The notes: a model not told the origin generated them from the letters alone. A DNA stretch of 64,000 nt from JAAYZQ01 sp034428935 (GCA_034428935.1 DAOUHB010000204.1:1-64000); one strand, 5' to 3'. Positions 34,360 to 43,300 are shown, numbered from the stretch's first letter. Numbers and translations: made by a program.

Positions 34360-34420
34360 CCGGTGTTCACGGTGGATGCCGGAGCGCAGCGTGGTGCGCC
34401 CCTGATTTACATAAGCACAA

Positions 34421-35479
34421 TCAGGCGCCGAGGGCCTCCAGCATGGCGGGGATGACCTCCCGGGCGTCGCCTACGATGGCCATGTTGGCGGCCTTCATGA
34501 TGGGCGCCTTTTCGTCCGTGTTGATGGCCACCACAAACCCGGCATCCTGGACGCCAAAGTAGTGGTAGACGTCGCCTGCCAGGCCGCAGGCCAGATACAG
34601 GTCGGGGGCGATGGTCTGCCCGCCGATGCCGACCACCTGCTCCTCGCCGATCCAGCCCTCATCTAGGGCGCCCCGCGAGCCGGCGACGACGCCGCCCAGG
34701 GCATCGGCCAGCTTTTGCACCAGGGCAAAGCCCTGGGCGTCGCCCATGCCGCGCCCGGCACTGACCACGACGCGTGCCTTGACCAGGGGGACGGGCGGCA
34801 GTTCGACGGCTGCCTCACCGTCTACCCACGTCAGCTTGCCACCGGGCTCGTCCAGCTCCAGCTCGACCTGCTCCACGGTGCCGGTGCGGTAGGTGTCTTC
34901 GTAGGGCACGGCAAAGTGGCCGGGCAGCAGCGTCGCCAGTTGTGGCCGGGCCTCGGGGCACGCGGCGGTGTTGTACATCTCGCCGCCTAGGACCGGGAAG
35001 GTGCCCAGCAGCAGCCGCTCCGACATGTCGAGGCCGAGCTTGACGCACCGGCTCATGAGCCCGGTGTTGAGCCTCCCGGCCAGGGCCGGGGCCAGGTCGC
35101 TGCCCAGCGACGTGGCTCCCATGAGCAGGATCTCGGGCCTGTACTGGTCCACCAACCTGGCCATCGCCTCGACGTAGAGCCCGGGCTGGTATTGGGCCAG
35201 GGCCGGATCGCCGGCCATAAGGACCTTGTCGGCGCCGTAGGCAAAAAGCTTCTCGGCCAGGGGTTCCGCCTCGGGCCCCAGGAGCACGCCGTAGACGTAC
35301 ACGCCGATCTGGTCGGCCAGCTCCCGCGCCTGGCCAAGGGCTTCCAGGCTGGCGGGCGCGATCTCGCCCCCAGCCACCTCGGCCAGCGCCCAGATGTTGC
35401 GGTAGCCTTCGCCACCTTCTTCGATGGCCTCGCCGCCCAGTTCTTCATCCATCCAGTCGTCGAGATAGCTAAAGTCCAT
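34421..35479 (-). CDS. etfA: Electron transfer flavoprotein alpha subunit
   Basis: A 352-residue ETF alpha subunit. The C-terminal FAD-binding region is typical: GSRGALDEGWIGEEQVVG, GGQTIAPDLYLACGLAG, and VAINTDEKAPIMKAANMAIVGD. The N-terminal half is the usual alpha/beta domain shared with EtfB. With EtfB it accepts electrons from the acyl-CoA dehydrogenases of the same operon and passes them to an ETF-quinone oxidoreductase not encoded here. The first ~30 residues are an acidic extension (DDWMDEELGGEAIEEGGE) that short EtfA proteins lack. The start has AGGAGG upstream, 12 bases after the etfB stop. Last gene of the fatty-acid operon. Confidence 0.93.
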   Translation of the reverse strand: MDFSYLDDWMDEELGGEAIEEGGEGYRNIWALAEVAGGEIAPASLEALGQARELADQIGVYVYGVLLGPEAEPLAEKLFAYGADKVLMAGDPALAQYQPGLYVEAMARLVDQYRPEILLMGATSLGSDLAPALAGRLNTGLMSRCVKLGLDMSERLLLGTFPVLGGEMYNTAACPEARPQLATLLPGHFAVPYEDTYRTGTVEQVELELDEPGGKLTWVDGEAAVELPPVPLVKARVVVSAGRGMGDAQGFALVQKLADALGGVVAGSRGALDEGWIGEEQVVGIGGQTIAPDLYLACGLAGDVYHYFGVQDAGFVVAINTDEKAPIMKAANMAIVGDAREVIPAMLEALGA

Positions 35480-35491
35480 ATCTGCCTCCTG

Positions 35492-36277
35492 CTAGGCGCC
35501 GATCAGCTTCTGAAGCCGGAGGGCCACCACTGCATCCCCGGCAACCGTCGAGGGGTCGCCGCGGAACATCTCGCCGATCTCGACGGGTGGCGGAAAGCTC
35601 TCGCCGCGCATGCTCAACACTGGCTTCAGATCCTCTTCGCTCAGCTCCAGGTCGGCCGCGTTCCAGGTGGTGACCTCCCACTCGCGGTAGGCGTTCATGA
35701 TGCGCGCACCGTGGGGGAACCGCGGCGGAAAGACCTCGGGCGCCACGGTGACGACGGCCGGCAGGGGGACCTCCAGGGCAGTAAACCCTTCGCCCCAACG
35801 CCGGGTGACCTGCAGAGCGCCGTCTTGCGCTGCCAGGGCACAGGCGTCGGTGACCCAGGTATAGCCCAGGGCTTCGGCCAGCCGCGGACCAACCTGCCCG
35901 GCGCCCGTATCGCCCGACGCTCGCCCGGCGACGATGAGGTCCGCACCGCCCAGCTTGTTCACGGCGGCGGCCAGGGCGCGGACGGCGACGGCCGTGTCCG
36001 CGTCTTTCAGGGCCTTGTCGGTCACCAGGGTTGCGCTGTCGCAGCCCATGGCCAGGGCTTCACGGAGGGCGTCTTCGGCCTGGGGCAGGCCCAGGCTGAG
36101 GGCGACGACGGTGTGCTCGTCGCCGTCGCACCGTAGGCGCAGCGCCGCTTCAATGGCTGCCTTGCTGCCAGGCCCGACGATATACTCCTCTTTGTTGATG
36201 AAAACCCGCTCCTTGTCCCGCCGCACGCTGATGCCGGCCGGATCCAGGATCTGTTTCACCAGGGCGATGATCTTCAT
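35492..36277 (-). CDS. etfB: Electron transfer flavoprotein beta subunit
   Basis: A 261-residue ETF beta subunit. Typical landmarks are the N-terminal IIALVKQILDP, a nucleotide-binding region with DADTAVAVRALAAAV and DLIVAGRASGDTGAGQVGPRLAEALG, and VTRRWGEGFTALEVPLPAVVTV, the region that docks on acyl-CoA dehydrogenases. It holds AMP in the standard heterodimer. The ATG has GGAGAG upstream and follows the first acyl-CoA dehydrogenase by 33 bp. Nothing marks it as a bifurcating type. Confidence 0.93.
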   Translation of the reverse strand: MKIIALVKQILDPAGISVRRDKERVFINKEEYIVGPGSKAAIEAALRLRCDGDEHTVVALSLGLPQAEDALREALAMGCDSATLVTDKALKDADTAVAVRALAAAVNKLGGADLIVAGRASGDTGAGQVGPRLAEALGYTWVTDACALAAQDGALQVTRRWGEGFTALEVPLPAVVTVAPEVFPPRFPHGARIMNAYREWEVTTWNAADLELSEEDLKPVLSMRGESFPPPVEIGEMFRGDPSTVAGDAVVALRLQKLIGA

Positions 36278-36310
36278 AGGCTCACTCTCCTTTTATCCCT
36301 CGCTTCCCGG

Positions 36311-37477
36311 CTACGTCGGGATGCGCAGGCCATAGGGCCGGAAGAGGTTGGCAGCGATGACGATGCGCTGGATCTCGTTGGTCCCCTCGAAAATCTCGGC
36401 GATGCGGGCATCGCGCCAGGCGCGCTCGACCCAGTAGTCGCGGCTGAGGCCCAGGACGCCGTGGATCTGCACCGCTTTGTCGATGCAACGCGAGGCAACC
36501 TCGGAGCCAAAGAGCTTGCAGGCGGCGGCCTCCATTACGTGTGGTTGGTGGGTATCAATGAGCCACGCCGTGCGGTAGATAAGCGAGCGCAGGGCTTCGA
36601 TCTCGGTGTACATGTCGGCCAGCATAAAGTTGACCGACTGCTTGGTGGCAATGGGCACACCGAATTGCTCGCGGGCCTTGGCCCACTGGATGCAGCCTTC
36701 GAGGACGGATATGGCCCCACCCAGGCAGGCTGCGCCCAGGCTGGCCCGGCCGACGTCCAGGCTTTTCATGAACGTCAGAAAACCCGCCCCGAACTGGCCC
36801 AGCACGTTCTCCTTGGGAACGTAAACGTCCTCAAAGACGCACTCGGCCGTGGAGCTGCCGCGGATGCCCATCTTGTTCTCGAGGCTGCCGATGCTATAGC
36901 CCGGCCAGTCGGTTTCGACCAGGAAGGCGGTGATGCCTCCATAGGCACCCAGCGCCGGATCGGTGACGGCCATGACGGTGATTATGTCGGCGATGTCGCC
37001 GTTGGTGATAAACACCTTGGCGCCGTTGATCCGGAAGCCGTCGCCGTCGCGCACCGCAGTGGTCTTGATGGCCGCCGCATCGGACCCTGCCTGGGCTTCG
37101 GTCAGCCCAAAGGCGCCGACGGCTTTGCCGCTGGCCAGCGGGACGAGGTATTTTTGTTTCTGCTCCTCGGTGCCGTCCAGGTGGACGGACATGGCAGCGA
37201 TGCCCGTGTGGGCGCCAATAACCGTGGCGGTGCTGGTGCAGACCTTGCCCAGCTCCTCCATCATGATGCAATAGCCGGTTTCTCCGCCGCCCATGCCGCC
37301 GTACTTCTGGGGGAAGGGGACGCCCATCAGGCCCAGGGCAGCCGCCTTTTTCACCGTCTCGTGGGGAACGCGGTGCTCGCGGTCGATCGCCTTGGCCAGG
37401 GGCTTGACCTCGGTCTCGGCGAATTCGCGGACCATGCGGCGGAAGAGCTGGTACTCCTTGGGAAAATTAAAGTCCAT
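36311..37477 (-). CDS. Acyl-CoA dehydrogenase
   Basis: A 388-residue flavoprotein catalysing the first oxidation step of beta-oxidation. Family signatures are present: FGLTEAQAGSDAAAIKTTA for the FAD and substrate binding region, GIRGSSTAECVFEDVYVP, EQFGVPIATKQSVNFMLADM, and the C-terminal EIFEGTNEIQR, which supplies the catalytic Glu. Length and features match short/medium-chain enzymes. Electrons go to the ETF encoded immediately downstream. The ATG has AAGGAG upstream. It sits 72 bp downstream of a second, divergent dehydrogenase, which suggests different chain-length or branched-chain preferences. Confidence 0.92.
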   Translation of the reverse strand: MDFNFPKEYQLFRRMVREFAETEVKPLAKAIDREHRVPHETVKKAAALGLMGVPFPQKYGGMGGGETGYCIMMEELGKVCTSTATVIGAHTGIAAMSVHLDGTEEQKQKYLVPLASGKAVGAFGLTEAQAGSDAAAIKTTAVRDGDGFRINGAKVFITNGDIADIITVMAVTDPALGAYGGITAFLVETDWPGYSIGSLENKMGIRGSSTAECVFEDVYVPKENVLGQFGAGFLTFMKSLDVGRASLGAACLGGAISVLEGCIQWAKAREQFGVPIATKQSVNFMLADMYTEIEALRSLIYRTAWLIDTHQPHVMEAAACKLFGSEVASRCIDKAVQIHGVLGLSRDYWVERAWRDARIAEIFEGTNEIQRIVIAANLFRPYGLRIPT

Positions 37478-37549
37478 AGTCCCATCTCCTTGTCAGAACT
37501 GCAAATGTGCAAATCTCACCATTTGCCCACTTGCCCATCTGTTCCCTCG

Positions 37550-38698
37550 TCACGGTCGGATGTCCATCCCTTCCTTCTTGTAGATGTCGCGGGCGATGAG
37601 ATGCTGCTGGATCTGGTTCGTGCCGTCGACGATGGACAGGGCACGGGTATCGCGGTAGTAGCGCTCGATGGCATAGTCCTTCATGTAGCCGTAACCGCCG
37701 TGTACCTGGACCATGTTGTCGGTGACCTCGCCGGCCACGCGGGCGCAGAACAGCTTGGCGATGGCGGCGTGGTGAGAGTAGTCCTGCCCGGTATCGGCCA
37801 GCCAGGCGGTTTGCGTCACCACGCACCGCAAGGCCTCGATGAGGACCTGGGCGTCGGCGATGTAATTCTGGATGGCCTGCTTCTGGGCGATGGGCACGTT
37901 GAACTGGATGTGCTCCATGGAGAACTTGACGGCCTCTTCCAGGGCCCGCTCGCTGGCCCCGAGCGACAGGGCGGCAATGCCCAGGCGGCTGAGGTTGGAG
38001 GCGGCCGGGAGGAGGCTGAAGCCCTGGCCCTCTTCGCACATCCGGTTCTCCGCCGGCACGTATGCGTTGTCCAGGTAGACGGTGTTGCAGGTCACCCCCC
38101 GCAGGCCCAGGGTTTTCTCCCTGTATCCCACTTTGACGCCTGGTGTCTCTTTTTCCACCAGGAACGCAGTGATCCCCGCTTCGGCCCGGGCAAAGACCAG
38201 GAACAGGCCGGCCAATTCGCCGTTAAACACCCAGGTCTTGGTGCCGTTCAGGACGTAGCCGCCGTCTCTTTTTCCGGCGGTGGTCTGGATGGCGTCGACG
38301 TCCGAGCCCGCGCCCGCCTCGCCCAGGGCAAAGGCCCCCAGCATCTCGCCAAAGGCCAGGGCTGGCAGGTAGCGATCCTTCTGATCACCCGTGCCGAAAT
38401 CGAGGATCGGTTTGACCACCAGGCTGTTGTGGACGTTGAGGGCGAAACCGGTGGAAAGGTCGGCGCGGCCGAGCTCTTCGAGCATCAGCATGTAGGTGTA
38501 GGTATCCAACCCCGCGCCGTCCATGCTTTCGGGGACGAGGGCCGCCCAGAAGCCCTGGTCTACCGCCTTGTTCAGGAGATCCACCGGCGGGGCCTCGCCC
38601 TGGTCGATCTCTTCTCCCTTGGGGCGAATCTCCTTGGTGCAAAAGTCGGCAAACATCTTCTTGAACATCAACTGGTCTTCTGTCAGTCTTAGGTCCAT
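37550..38698 (-). CDS. Acyl-CoA dehydrogenase paralogue with Asp in place of the catalytic Glu
   Basis: A 382-residue acyl-CoA dehydrogenase homologue with the expected FAD regions (FALGEAGAGSDVDAIQTTAG, GLRGVTCNTVYLDNAYVP, FNVPIAQKQAIQNYIADAQ). At the position of the usual IYEGTxxIQR signature it reads IVDGTNQIQQ, so the catalytic base is Asp rather than Glu. The alternative Glu used by isovaleryl-CoA and long-chain dehydrogenases is not obvious at the helix-G position (SNLSRLGIAAL). It may therefore be a low-activity, specialised or electron-relay enzyme; this is inference. The start has AGAGGAGGG upstream. It lies after a 204-bp spacer carrying a hairpin. Confidence 0.85.
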   Translation of the reverse strand: MDLRLTEDQLMFKKMFADFCTKEIRPKGEEIDQGEAPPVDLLNKAVDQGFWAALVPESMDGAGLDTYTYMLMLEELGRADLSTGFALNVHNSLVVKPILDFGTGDQKDRYLPALAFGEMLGAFALGEAGAGSDVDAIQTTAGKRDGGYVLNGTKTWVFNGELAGLFLVFARAEAGITAFLVEKETPGVKVGYREKTLGLRGVTCNTVYLDNAYVPAENRMCEEGQGFSLLPAASNLSRLGIAALSLGASERALEEAVKFSMEHIQFNVPIAQKQAIQNYIADAQVLIEALRCVVTQTAWLADTGQDYSHHAAIAKLFCARVAGEVTDNMVQVHGGYGYMKDYAIERYYRDTRALSIVDGTNQIQQHLIARDIYKKEGMDIRP

Positions 38699-38830
38699 AC
38701 GGTCCCTCCTCTGATCGCTGAAAGGGTGAGCAGGCTCCCGGCCAGGCCGGCACCTACTCCCCAGGTGCGCGCCTCGCCCGGGCCTGCGCCGGATGGTGGG
38801 CTGCCCGGAACGAGAAGAGCAGGGAAGAGA

Positions 38831-38858
38831 CGGGGGATCCTCGACCTTCGATCCCCCG
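38831..38858 (-). repeat. Hairpin in the spacer between enoyl-CoA hydratase and dehydrogenase genes
   Basis: Perfect 9-bp inverted repeat (38831-38839 with 38850-38858) in the longest gap (204 bp) of the operon. No T-run follows, so an RNA-processing or stabilising role is more likely than termination. Confidence 0.4.
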
Positions 38859-38902
38859 TTTCCTCGCTTGCTCGTTTCCTCGCCCCCCGGGGCCCGTGCC
38901 GC

Positions 38903-39688
38903 CTACTTGTCCTGGAACCTGGGGCGCCGCTTCTCCAGGAAGGCGTTCACACCCTCGCGCATGTCCTCGGTGGCCGTCAGGGTGGCAAAGAGGTGCGCCT
39001 CGTTCTTGATTGCCTCGGCCAGGTCCATTTCCAGCCCCTCGTTGACCGACTGGATGGCGGTCGCCATGGCGACGCCGCCCCACATGGACAGCACCTTGGC
39101 CCAGCGCTTGGCCTCGCGGATGACGGTGCCCACGGGCACGACCTTGTTGACCAGGCCGACGCGGTAGGCTTCCTGGGCCTTGATGTTGTCGCCGGTGAGA
39201 ATGATCTCCAGGGCGCGGCCCTTGCCCACCAGGCGCGGCAGCCGCTGGGTGCCGCCCCAGCCGGGGATGATGCCCAGCTTGATCTCGGGCTGGCCGAACT
39301 GCACGCTGTCCTCCGCCAGGCGGATGTGGCAGGCCATGGCCAGCTCGTTGCCACCGCCCAGGCAAGCGCGGCCGTTGATGGCAGCAATGACCGGCTTCTT
39401 GGAGCATTCGATCTTCTCAAAGAGCTGCTGGCCGGCGCGAACCAGGGAAAATGCCTGGTCGTATCCCTCGATCCGCTTGATCTCGTTGATATCGGCCCCC
39501 GCCACAAAGAACTGTCCGGCGCCGGTGATGATGATGACCTTCACCTCCGGGTTGGCCGTGGCCTCGTCAAAGGCAGCGGCCAGGTCGGTGACGGTCTGCG
39601 TGTCAAAGGCGTTAGCCGGCGGATGGTCGATGGTGATGAGGGCCGCGCGGTCCTCGATGCTCATCTTGACGTTCTGATACTCTGCCAT
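38903..39688 (-). CDS. Enoyl-CoA hydratase/isomerase family protein
   Basis: A 261-residue crotonase-fold enzyme that hydrates trans-2-enoyl-CoA to 3-hydroxyacyl-CoA. The oxyanion-hole segment INGRACLGGGNELAMACHIR supplies the first catalytic Glu, and FGQPEIKLGIIPGWGGTQRL supplies the second, so true hydratase activity is expected. AGADINEIKRIEGYDQ is the usual substrate-loop start. The ATG has AAAGGAG upstream and lies 88 bp after the hydroxyacyl-CoA dehydrogenase gene. A bifunctional fusion with the dehydrogenase, as in FadB, is not present; the two are separate genes. Confidence 0.92.
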   Translation of the reverse strand: MAEYQNVKMSIEDRAALITIDHPPANAFDTQTVTDLAAAFDEATANPEVKVIIITGAGQFFVAGADINEIKRIEGYDQAFSLVRAGQQLFEKIECSKKPVIAAINGRACLGGGNELAMACHIRLAEDSVQFGQPEIKLGIIPGWGGTQRLPRLVGKGRALEIILTGDNIKAQEAYRVGLVNKVVPVGTVIREAKRWAKVLSMWGGVAMATAIQSVNEGLEMDLAEAIKNEAHLFATLTATEDMREGVNAFLEKRRPRFQDK

Positions 39689-39776
39689 TTTGCGCTCCTT
39701 TCGGCATTTTCATGGTAGGGGCAACCCCCGCCGTTGCCCGGTTGGGGCACCCTCGCGGTTGCCCACCAAATCGCGG

Positions 39777-41021
39777 TCAGGCCGTCCACTCCATGAAACC
39801 ACGGCCGGTCTTTTTGCCCAACTCCTTGGCCCGCGCCTTCTGGTACAAGATCTCGACGGGGTGGAAGCGGGGGCCGAACTGCTTCTCGAGGGCCTCCAGC
39901 TTTTCCACGACCGTGTCGAGTCCCATCTCGTCCATGTACTCCAGGGGGCCCATGCGCACCAGCTCGCCGCCCTTGTTGACCTGCATGCCGATGCCGGCGA
40001 TACAAGCCATGTCGATGTCGTTGACATTGGCAATGTCTTCCTGGACGCACATGGCCGCTTCGTTGAGGAAGGGCAGGATCAGCCGGTCGACGCTGAACTC
40101 GCCGCCGGCCTGTACCTCGCCGGCCTCTTGCATGTGCTTCACGATGTCCGCGATGGGCTCGGCCTTGGCGTCGGTGTAGGTGTAAAAGCCGGCGCCGGTC
40201 TTTTCGCCAAAGCGCTTGGCCTCTACCAGCTTGTAGTAGAGCTTGGCTGGCTTGACGCGCTCGCCGTACTGGCTGTAGAGGTACTCGCCCACGTGGGCGC
40301 AGACGTCGATGCCCAGCATATCCATGAGGATAAAGGGCCCCATGGGCCAGCCAAAGCCGTCGCGGCCCAGGGCTTCGTCGATCTCGGATGCGCTGGCGGC
40401 GCCTTCTTCCAGGGCCAGGGTCGCCTCGTTCAGGTAGGGCATGAGCAGCCGGTTGACCAGGAAGCCGGGGCATTCCTGGACAATGACCGGGATCTTGCGC
40501 AGGTCCTGGGTGAACTGCTGCACGGTGTCAACCGTGTCATCGTCGGTCTCGGCGCCGGGGATGATCTCCACGAGCTTCATCACGTGCGCCGGGTTGAAAA
40601 AGTGCATGCCGATGACCTTGTTCGGCCGGCCGGTCGCCTTGCCCATCTCGGTGATGGACAGCGCCGAGGTGTTGGAGGCGAAAATGGTGTCGGGCCCGCA
40701 GACCCCATCCAGGTCTTTGAAGACCTGCTGCTTGACCTTCATGACCTCGGGCACCGCCTCGATCACAATGTCCACGTCGCCAAAGGCGTCATAGTCCAGG
40801 GTGTACTCGATGAGGTCCAGCTTTTCCTGCATCTGGCCGGCGGTCATCTTGCCCTTTTCCACCCGGCCCTGGTAGATGCCCTCCACGGTGCTGCGCGCCA
40901 GGTCCAACTGCTTCTCGTCGATGTCCTTGACGACCACGGGCAGGCCGGAGTAGGTGATGACCTGGGCAATACCACCGCCCATGGCCCCCGCGCCCACCAC
41001 TCCTGCTTTAAATATCCACAT
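39777..41021 (-). CDS. 3-hydroxyacyl-CoA dehydrogenase
   Basis: A 414-residue enzyme oxidising 3-hydroxyacyl-CoA to 3-oxoacyl-CoA with NAD. The Rossmann motif GAGAMGGGIAQV is at residues 11-22. ASNTSALSITEMGKATGRP and IGMHFFNPAHVMKLVEII carry the catalytic His-Glu region. Two copies of the C-terminal helical domain follow (FLVNRLLMPYLNEA near 205 and ILPFLNEAAMCVQEDI near 320), which explains the length of over 400 compared with about 290 for single-domain forms. The ATG has AGGAGGAA upstream. It lies 64 bp after the 86-residue protein gene. Confidence 0.92.
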   Translation of the reverse strand: MWIFKAGVVGAGAMGGGIAQVITYSGLPVVVKDIDEKQLDLARSTVEGIYQGRVEKGKMTAGQMQEKLDLIEYTLDYDAFGDVDIVIEAVPEVMKVKQQVFKDLDGVCGPDTIFASNTSALSITEMGKATGRPNKVIGMHFFNPAHVMKLVEIIPGAETDDDTVDTVQQFTQDLRKIPVIVQECPGFLVNRLLMPYLNEATLALEEGAASASEIDEALGRDGFGWPMGPFILMDMLGIDVCAHVGEYLYSQYGERVKPAKLYYKLVEAKRFGEKTGAGFYTYTDAKAEPIADIVKHMQEAGEVQAGGEFSVDRLILPFLNEAAMCVQEDIANVNDIDMACIAGIGMQVNKGGELVRMGPLEYMDEMGLDTVVEKLEALEKQFGPRFHPVEILYQKARAKELGKKTGRGFMEWTA

Positions 41022-41085
41022 CGCGTTCCTCCTCTATCAGGGTTCCGGGAAACCGGGATGCTATCCCACCTTCTTCTGCGTCCTC

Positions 41086-41346
41086 CTACCAGGTCGGCAG
41101 GGCGATGGCGGCGTCTGGATTATCCAGGCGCACGAAATAGATCCACTCGTCCGGATACTTCTCGTAGGCGGCTGCGTCGACTTTGCCCAGGGTGGGGGCC
41201 ACGAAATAGTCGCCGCTCTTGGGCTCGATGGCCACCACGCCCGTCTGGCCTGCCAGCTCGGCCTGGAGCTCGCCGAAGCGTGCCTTTGCCCTGGCCTCGA
41301 ACTCGGCCTTGACCTTCTTGTCTTCCCACATTGTCACGTCTGCCAT
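41086..41346 (-). CDS. Small conserved-looking protein inside the beta-oxidation operon
   Basis: An 86-residue soluble protein I do not recognise. It sits 10 bp after thiolase, with a full AGGAGG ahead of its ATG, and 64 bp before the hydroxyacyl-CoA dehydrogenase, so it is a genuine operon member. The first half is a charged helix ([21 protein letters not shown]). The second half is compact and aromatic ([33 protein letters not shown]). No cysteines, membrane segment or signal are seen. An accessory role, such as binding acyl-CoA or a partner enzyme, is only a guess from position. Confidence 0.65.
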   Translation of the reverse strand: MADVTMWEDKKVKAEFEARAKARFGELQAELAGQTGVVAIEPKSGDYFVAPTLGKVDAAAYEKYPDEWIYFVRLDNPDAAIALPTW

Positions 41347-41356
41347 TATCAGCCTC

Positions 41357-42556
41357 CTATTTCCGCTCGACGACGATGCAGCCGCCCATGCCGCCGCCGA
41401 CGCAGGCGCTGATCAGCCCCAACGAAGCGTTGCGGCGGGCCATCTCGTGGGTGAGCGTAACCATGATCCGGGTGCCCGTGCAACCCACGGGGTGCCCCAG
41501 GGCGATTCCGCCGCCGTTGACGTTAACCTTGTCCCAGTCCCAGCCCTGATCCTCCAGCTCGGTGCCACAGGCAATGGCCTGGGCGGCAAAGGCCTCGTTC
41601 AGTTCGATGACCTCCATGTCGGCGAGCTTCAGGCCGGCGCGCTTGAGGGCCTTGGGTATGGCATACGCCGGTCCGAGGCCCATGATCTCGGGCGGAATGG
41701 CCGAGTAGGCATAGCCCCGGATGGTGGCCTTGGGTTCCAGGCCCAGGTCCCGCGCCTTGTCTGCGGTCATGACGATGACCGCAGCCGCGCCATCGCTGAT
41801 GGGGCAGGCATTGGCGGGGGTCACGGTGCCGCCTTTCTTAAAGACGGTGGGGTAGAGGGCGGCTTTCTGGGCCGACAGGGTGGGGTTGATGCACTCGTCC
41901 TGTACGATCTCTTCGTAGGCGACTTCCTGGCCCGCCACCTTCTTGCTGACGCGTACCGGGACGATCTCGTCGCGGAAGCAGCCCTTGCGGGTGGCCATGA
42001 AGGCCTTCTTGTGGCTGTTCACGGCAAACTTGTCCTGTTCCTCCTGGCTGATGCCGTACATCATGGCCAGGTTCTCGGCCGTGTAGCCCATGATCTGGCC
42101 GCACACCGGATCCGTCAGGCCCTCCCACAGGGTGTCGACAAAGGTGTCGTGGCGCAGCTTGAGGCCCCAGCGGGCGCCGCGGACTACGTAGGGCGAGGTG
42201 CTCATGCTCTCCACCCCACCGACGAGATAGACGTCACCATCTCCGGCCTGGATGGCCTGGTAGGCGTTGGTGATGGACACCATACCCGACACACAGTTGC
42301 GCTGCACCGTATAGCCCGGCACGTTGGCCGGCACCCCGGCCATCAGGCCGGCCACCCGGCCAATGTTGGGCGCATCGCTCTGCTGGCTGATGCAGCCCAG
42401 GATGACGTCGTCGATCAGTTTGGGGTCCAGCCCGACCCGATCGATGACCTCTCGAAATACCAGGGCGGCGAGGTGCTGTGCCGTGAGCGTGCGAAACGCG
42501 CCGCCATGGCTGCCAATGGGAGTGCGGACACCCCCCACGATCACCACTTCTTTCAT
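41357..42556 (-). CDS. Acetyl-CoA acyltransferase (thiolase)
   Basis: A 399-residue thiolase. Cys88 in [11 protein letters not shown] is the nucleophile. The C-terminal active-site motifs are [20 protein letters not shown] (with the catalytic His) and [18 protein letters not shown] (with the second Cys). It cleaves 3-ketoacyl-CoA to acetyl-CoA and a shortened acyl-CoA, completing beta-oxidation, or can work as acetoacetyl-CoA thiolase. The ATG at 42556 overlaps the tetR stop (ATGA) and has GGGAGGG upstream. A longer reading to 42721 lies inside tetR and is rejected. Confidence 0.93.
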   Translation of the reverse strand: MKEVVIVGGVRTPIGSHGGAFRTLTAQHLAALVFREVIDRVGLDPKLIDDVILGCISQQSDAPNIGRVAGLMAGVPANVPGYTVQRNCVSGMVSITNAYQAIQAGDGDVYLVGGVESMSTSPYVVRGARWGLKLRHDTFVDTLWEGLTDPVCGQIMGYTAENLAMMYGISQEEQDKFAVNSHKKAFMATRKGCFRDEIVPVRVSKKVAGQEVAYEEIVQDECINPTLSAQKAALYPTVFKKGGTVTPANACPISDGAAAVIVMTADKARDLGLEPKATIRGYAYSAIPPEIMGLGPAYAIPKALKRAGLKLADMEVIELNEAFAAQAIACGTELEDQGWDWDKVNVNGGGIALGHPVGCTGTRIMVTLTHEMARRNASLGLISACVGGGMGGCIVVERK

Positions 42557-43230
42557 GTTTGTCCCTCCCCTTTCGAGTTGTCCAGACCCCGAATCACCAA
42601 ATCCAGCGTCGCCTGGAACATGGTGTCCAGGTCGCTGCGTAAAAGTCGCTGGCGCAGGGGGTGGCCCATGAGCACCAGCACGCCGTTGATGGCAGCCCAC
42701 ACGGAACCGGCTGCTTGCCACGAGTCCTCGACGTCAAAGTCCCCTTCCTCCTTGCCCTTTTCGATGATCTCGCTCAACAGGCCCAGGCCCTTGAGGCTGC
42801 AGTTGAGCACCCGCTTGTACAAGCTCGACGAAATCGACTCTTCGAACCGGCCGCGGTCAAAGGCCATGATGAGGCGAAAGTAGCTGGGCTGTTCCTGGAA
42901 GAAGCGAAAATAGGCCATGGCCACGGCCCGCAACCTGTCAGCCGGCGACAGGATCGCCGCCTCCTGCTGCCCTGCTTTTAGTCCTTCGAGTAGGAGTTGG
43001 AGCCCTTCTAGAAGCAAATGAGCAAGGATCTCTTCCTTGCTCTCGAAGTACAGGTAGACCGTACCCTTGCTTACTTGCGCTCGGGCGGCGAGGTCGTCCA
43101 TGGTGGGTCGGTGGAATCCGCGCTCAAAGAACTCTTGCCGGGCAGCGTCGAGGATTTCCCGGCGGCGTTGGGCCTTTTCTCGTGCCCGTCGCTCAGCGGT
43201 AGTCAAAATCCGCCCTCCCCCTTTCTCCAT
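42553..43230 (-). CDS. TetR-family regulator heading the beta-oxidation operon
   Basis: A 225-residue regulator. The N-terminal helix-turn-helix reads EILDAARQEFFERGF, then TMDDLAARAQVSKGTVYLYFESKEEIL (about residues 25-72), the canonical TetR pattern. The C-terminal ~150 residues form the ligand-binding helical domain, probably for an acyl-CoA by analogy with FadR/PsrA-type TetR regulators. It is the first gene of the operon it presumably controls; a perfect promoter lies 42 bp upstream and a palindrome sits between the two. The ATG at 43230 has no clear ribosome binding site. A TTG at 43206 with GGGGGAGGG upstream is an alternative start. Confidence 0.88.
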   Translation of the reverse strand: MEKGGGRILTTAERRAREKAQRRREILDAARQEFFERGFHRPTMDDLAARAQVSKGTVYLYFESKEEILAHLLLEGLQLLLEGLKAGQQEAAILSPADRLRAVAMAYFRFFQEQPSYFRLIMAFDRGRFEESISSSLYKRVLNCSLKGLGLLSEIIEKGKEEGDFDVEDSWQAAGSVWAAINGVLVLMGHPLRQRLLRSDLDTMFQATLDLVIRGLDNSKGEGQT

Positions 43231-43250
43231 CCTGGAGCTTCGAACTGCTG

Positions 43251-43263
43251 GTCAGTGACTGAC
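43251..43263. promoter_or_regulatory. Candidate TetR operator
   Basis: A perfect palindrome GTCAGT-G-ACTGAC placed just downstream of the -10 of the operon promoter, over the expected transcription start. A TGACCA direct repeat flanks it on the minus strand. This is the position expected for autorepression by the TetR protein. Confidence 0.6.
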
Positions 43264-43271
43264 TCGTGGTC

Positions 43272-43300
43272 ATTATACATCAGGTCGCCGTAGCTGTCAA
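43272..43300 (-). promoter_or_regulatory. Full-consensus promoter of the beta-oxidation operon
   Basis: Minus-strand TTGACA (43295-43300), 17 bp, TATAAT (43272-43277), all consensus. Such strength is usual for operons held off by a repressor. Confidence 0.9.

Noticed and set aside
36461..38692. 743-codon open frame on the plus strand across both acyl-CoA dehydrogenases
   Set aside because: Antisense shadow of two certain genes; no ribosome binding site or recognisable motif.
39700..39776. GGGCAACC/GGTTGCCC repeats between enoyl-CoA hydratase and dehydrogenase genes
   Set aside because: They could be a REP-like element, but only one location was seen in the window, too little to call a repeat family.
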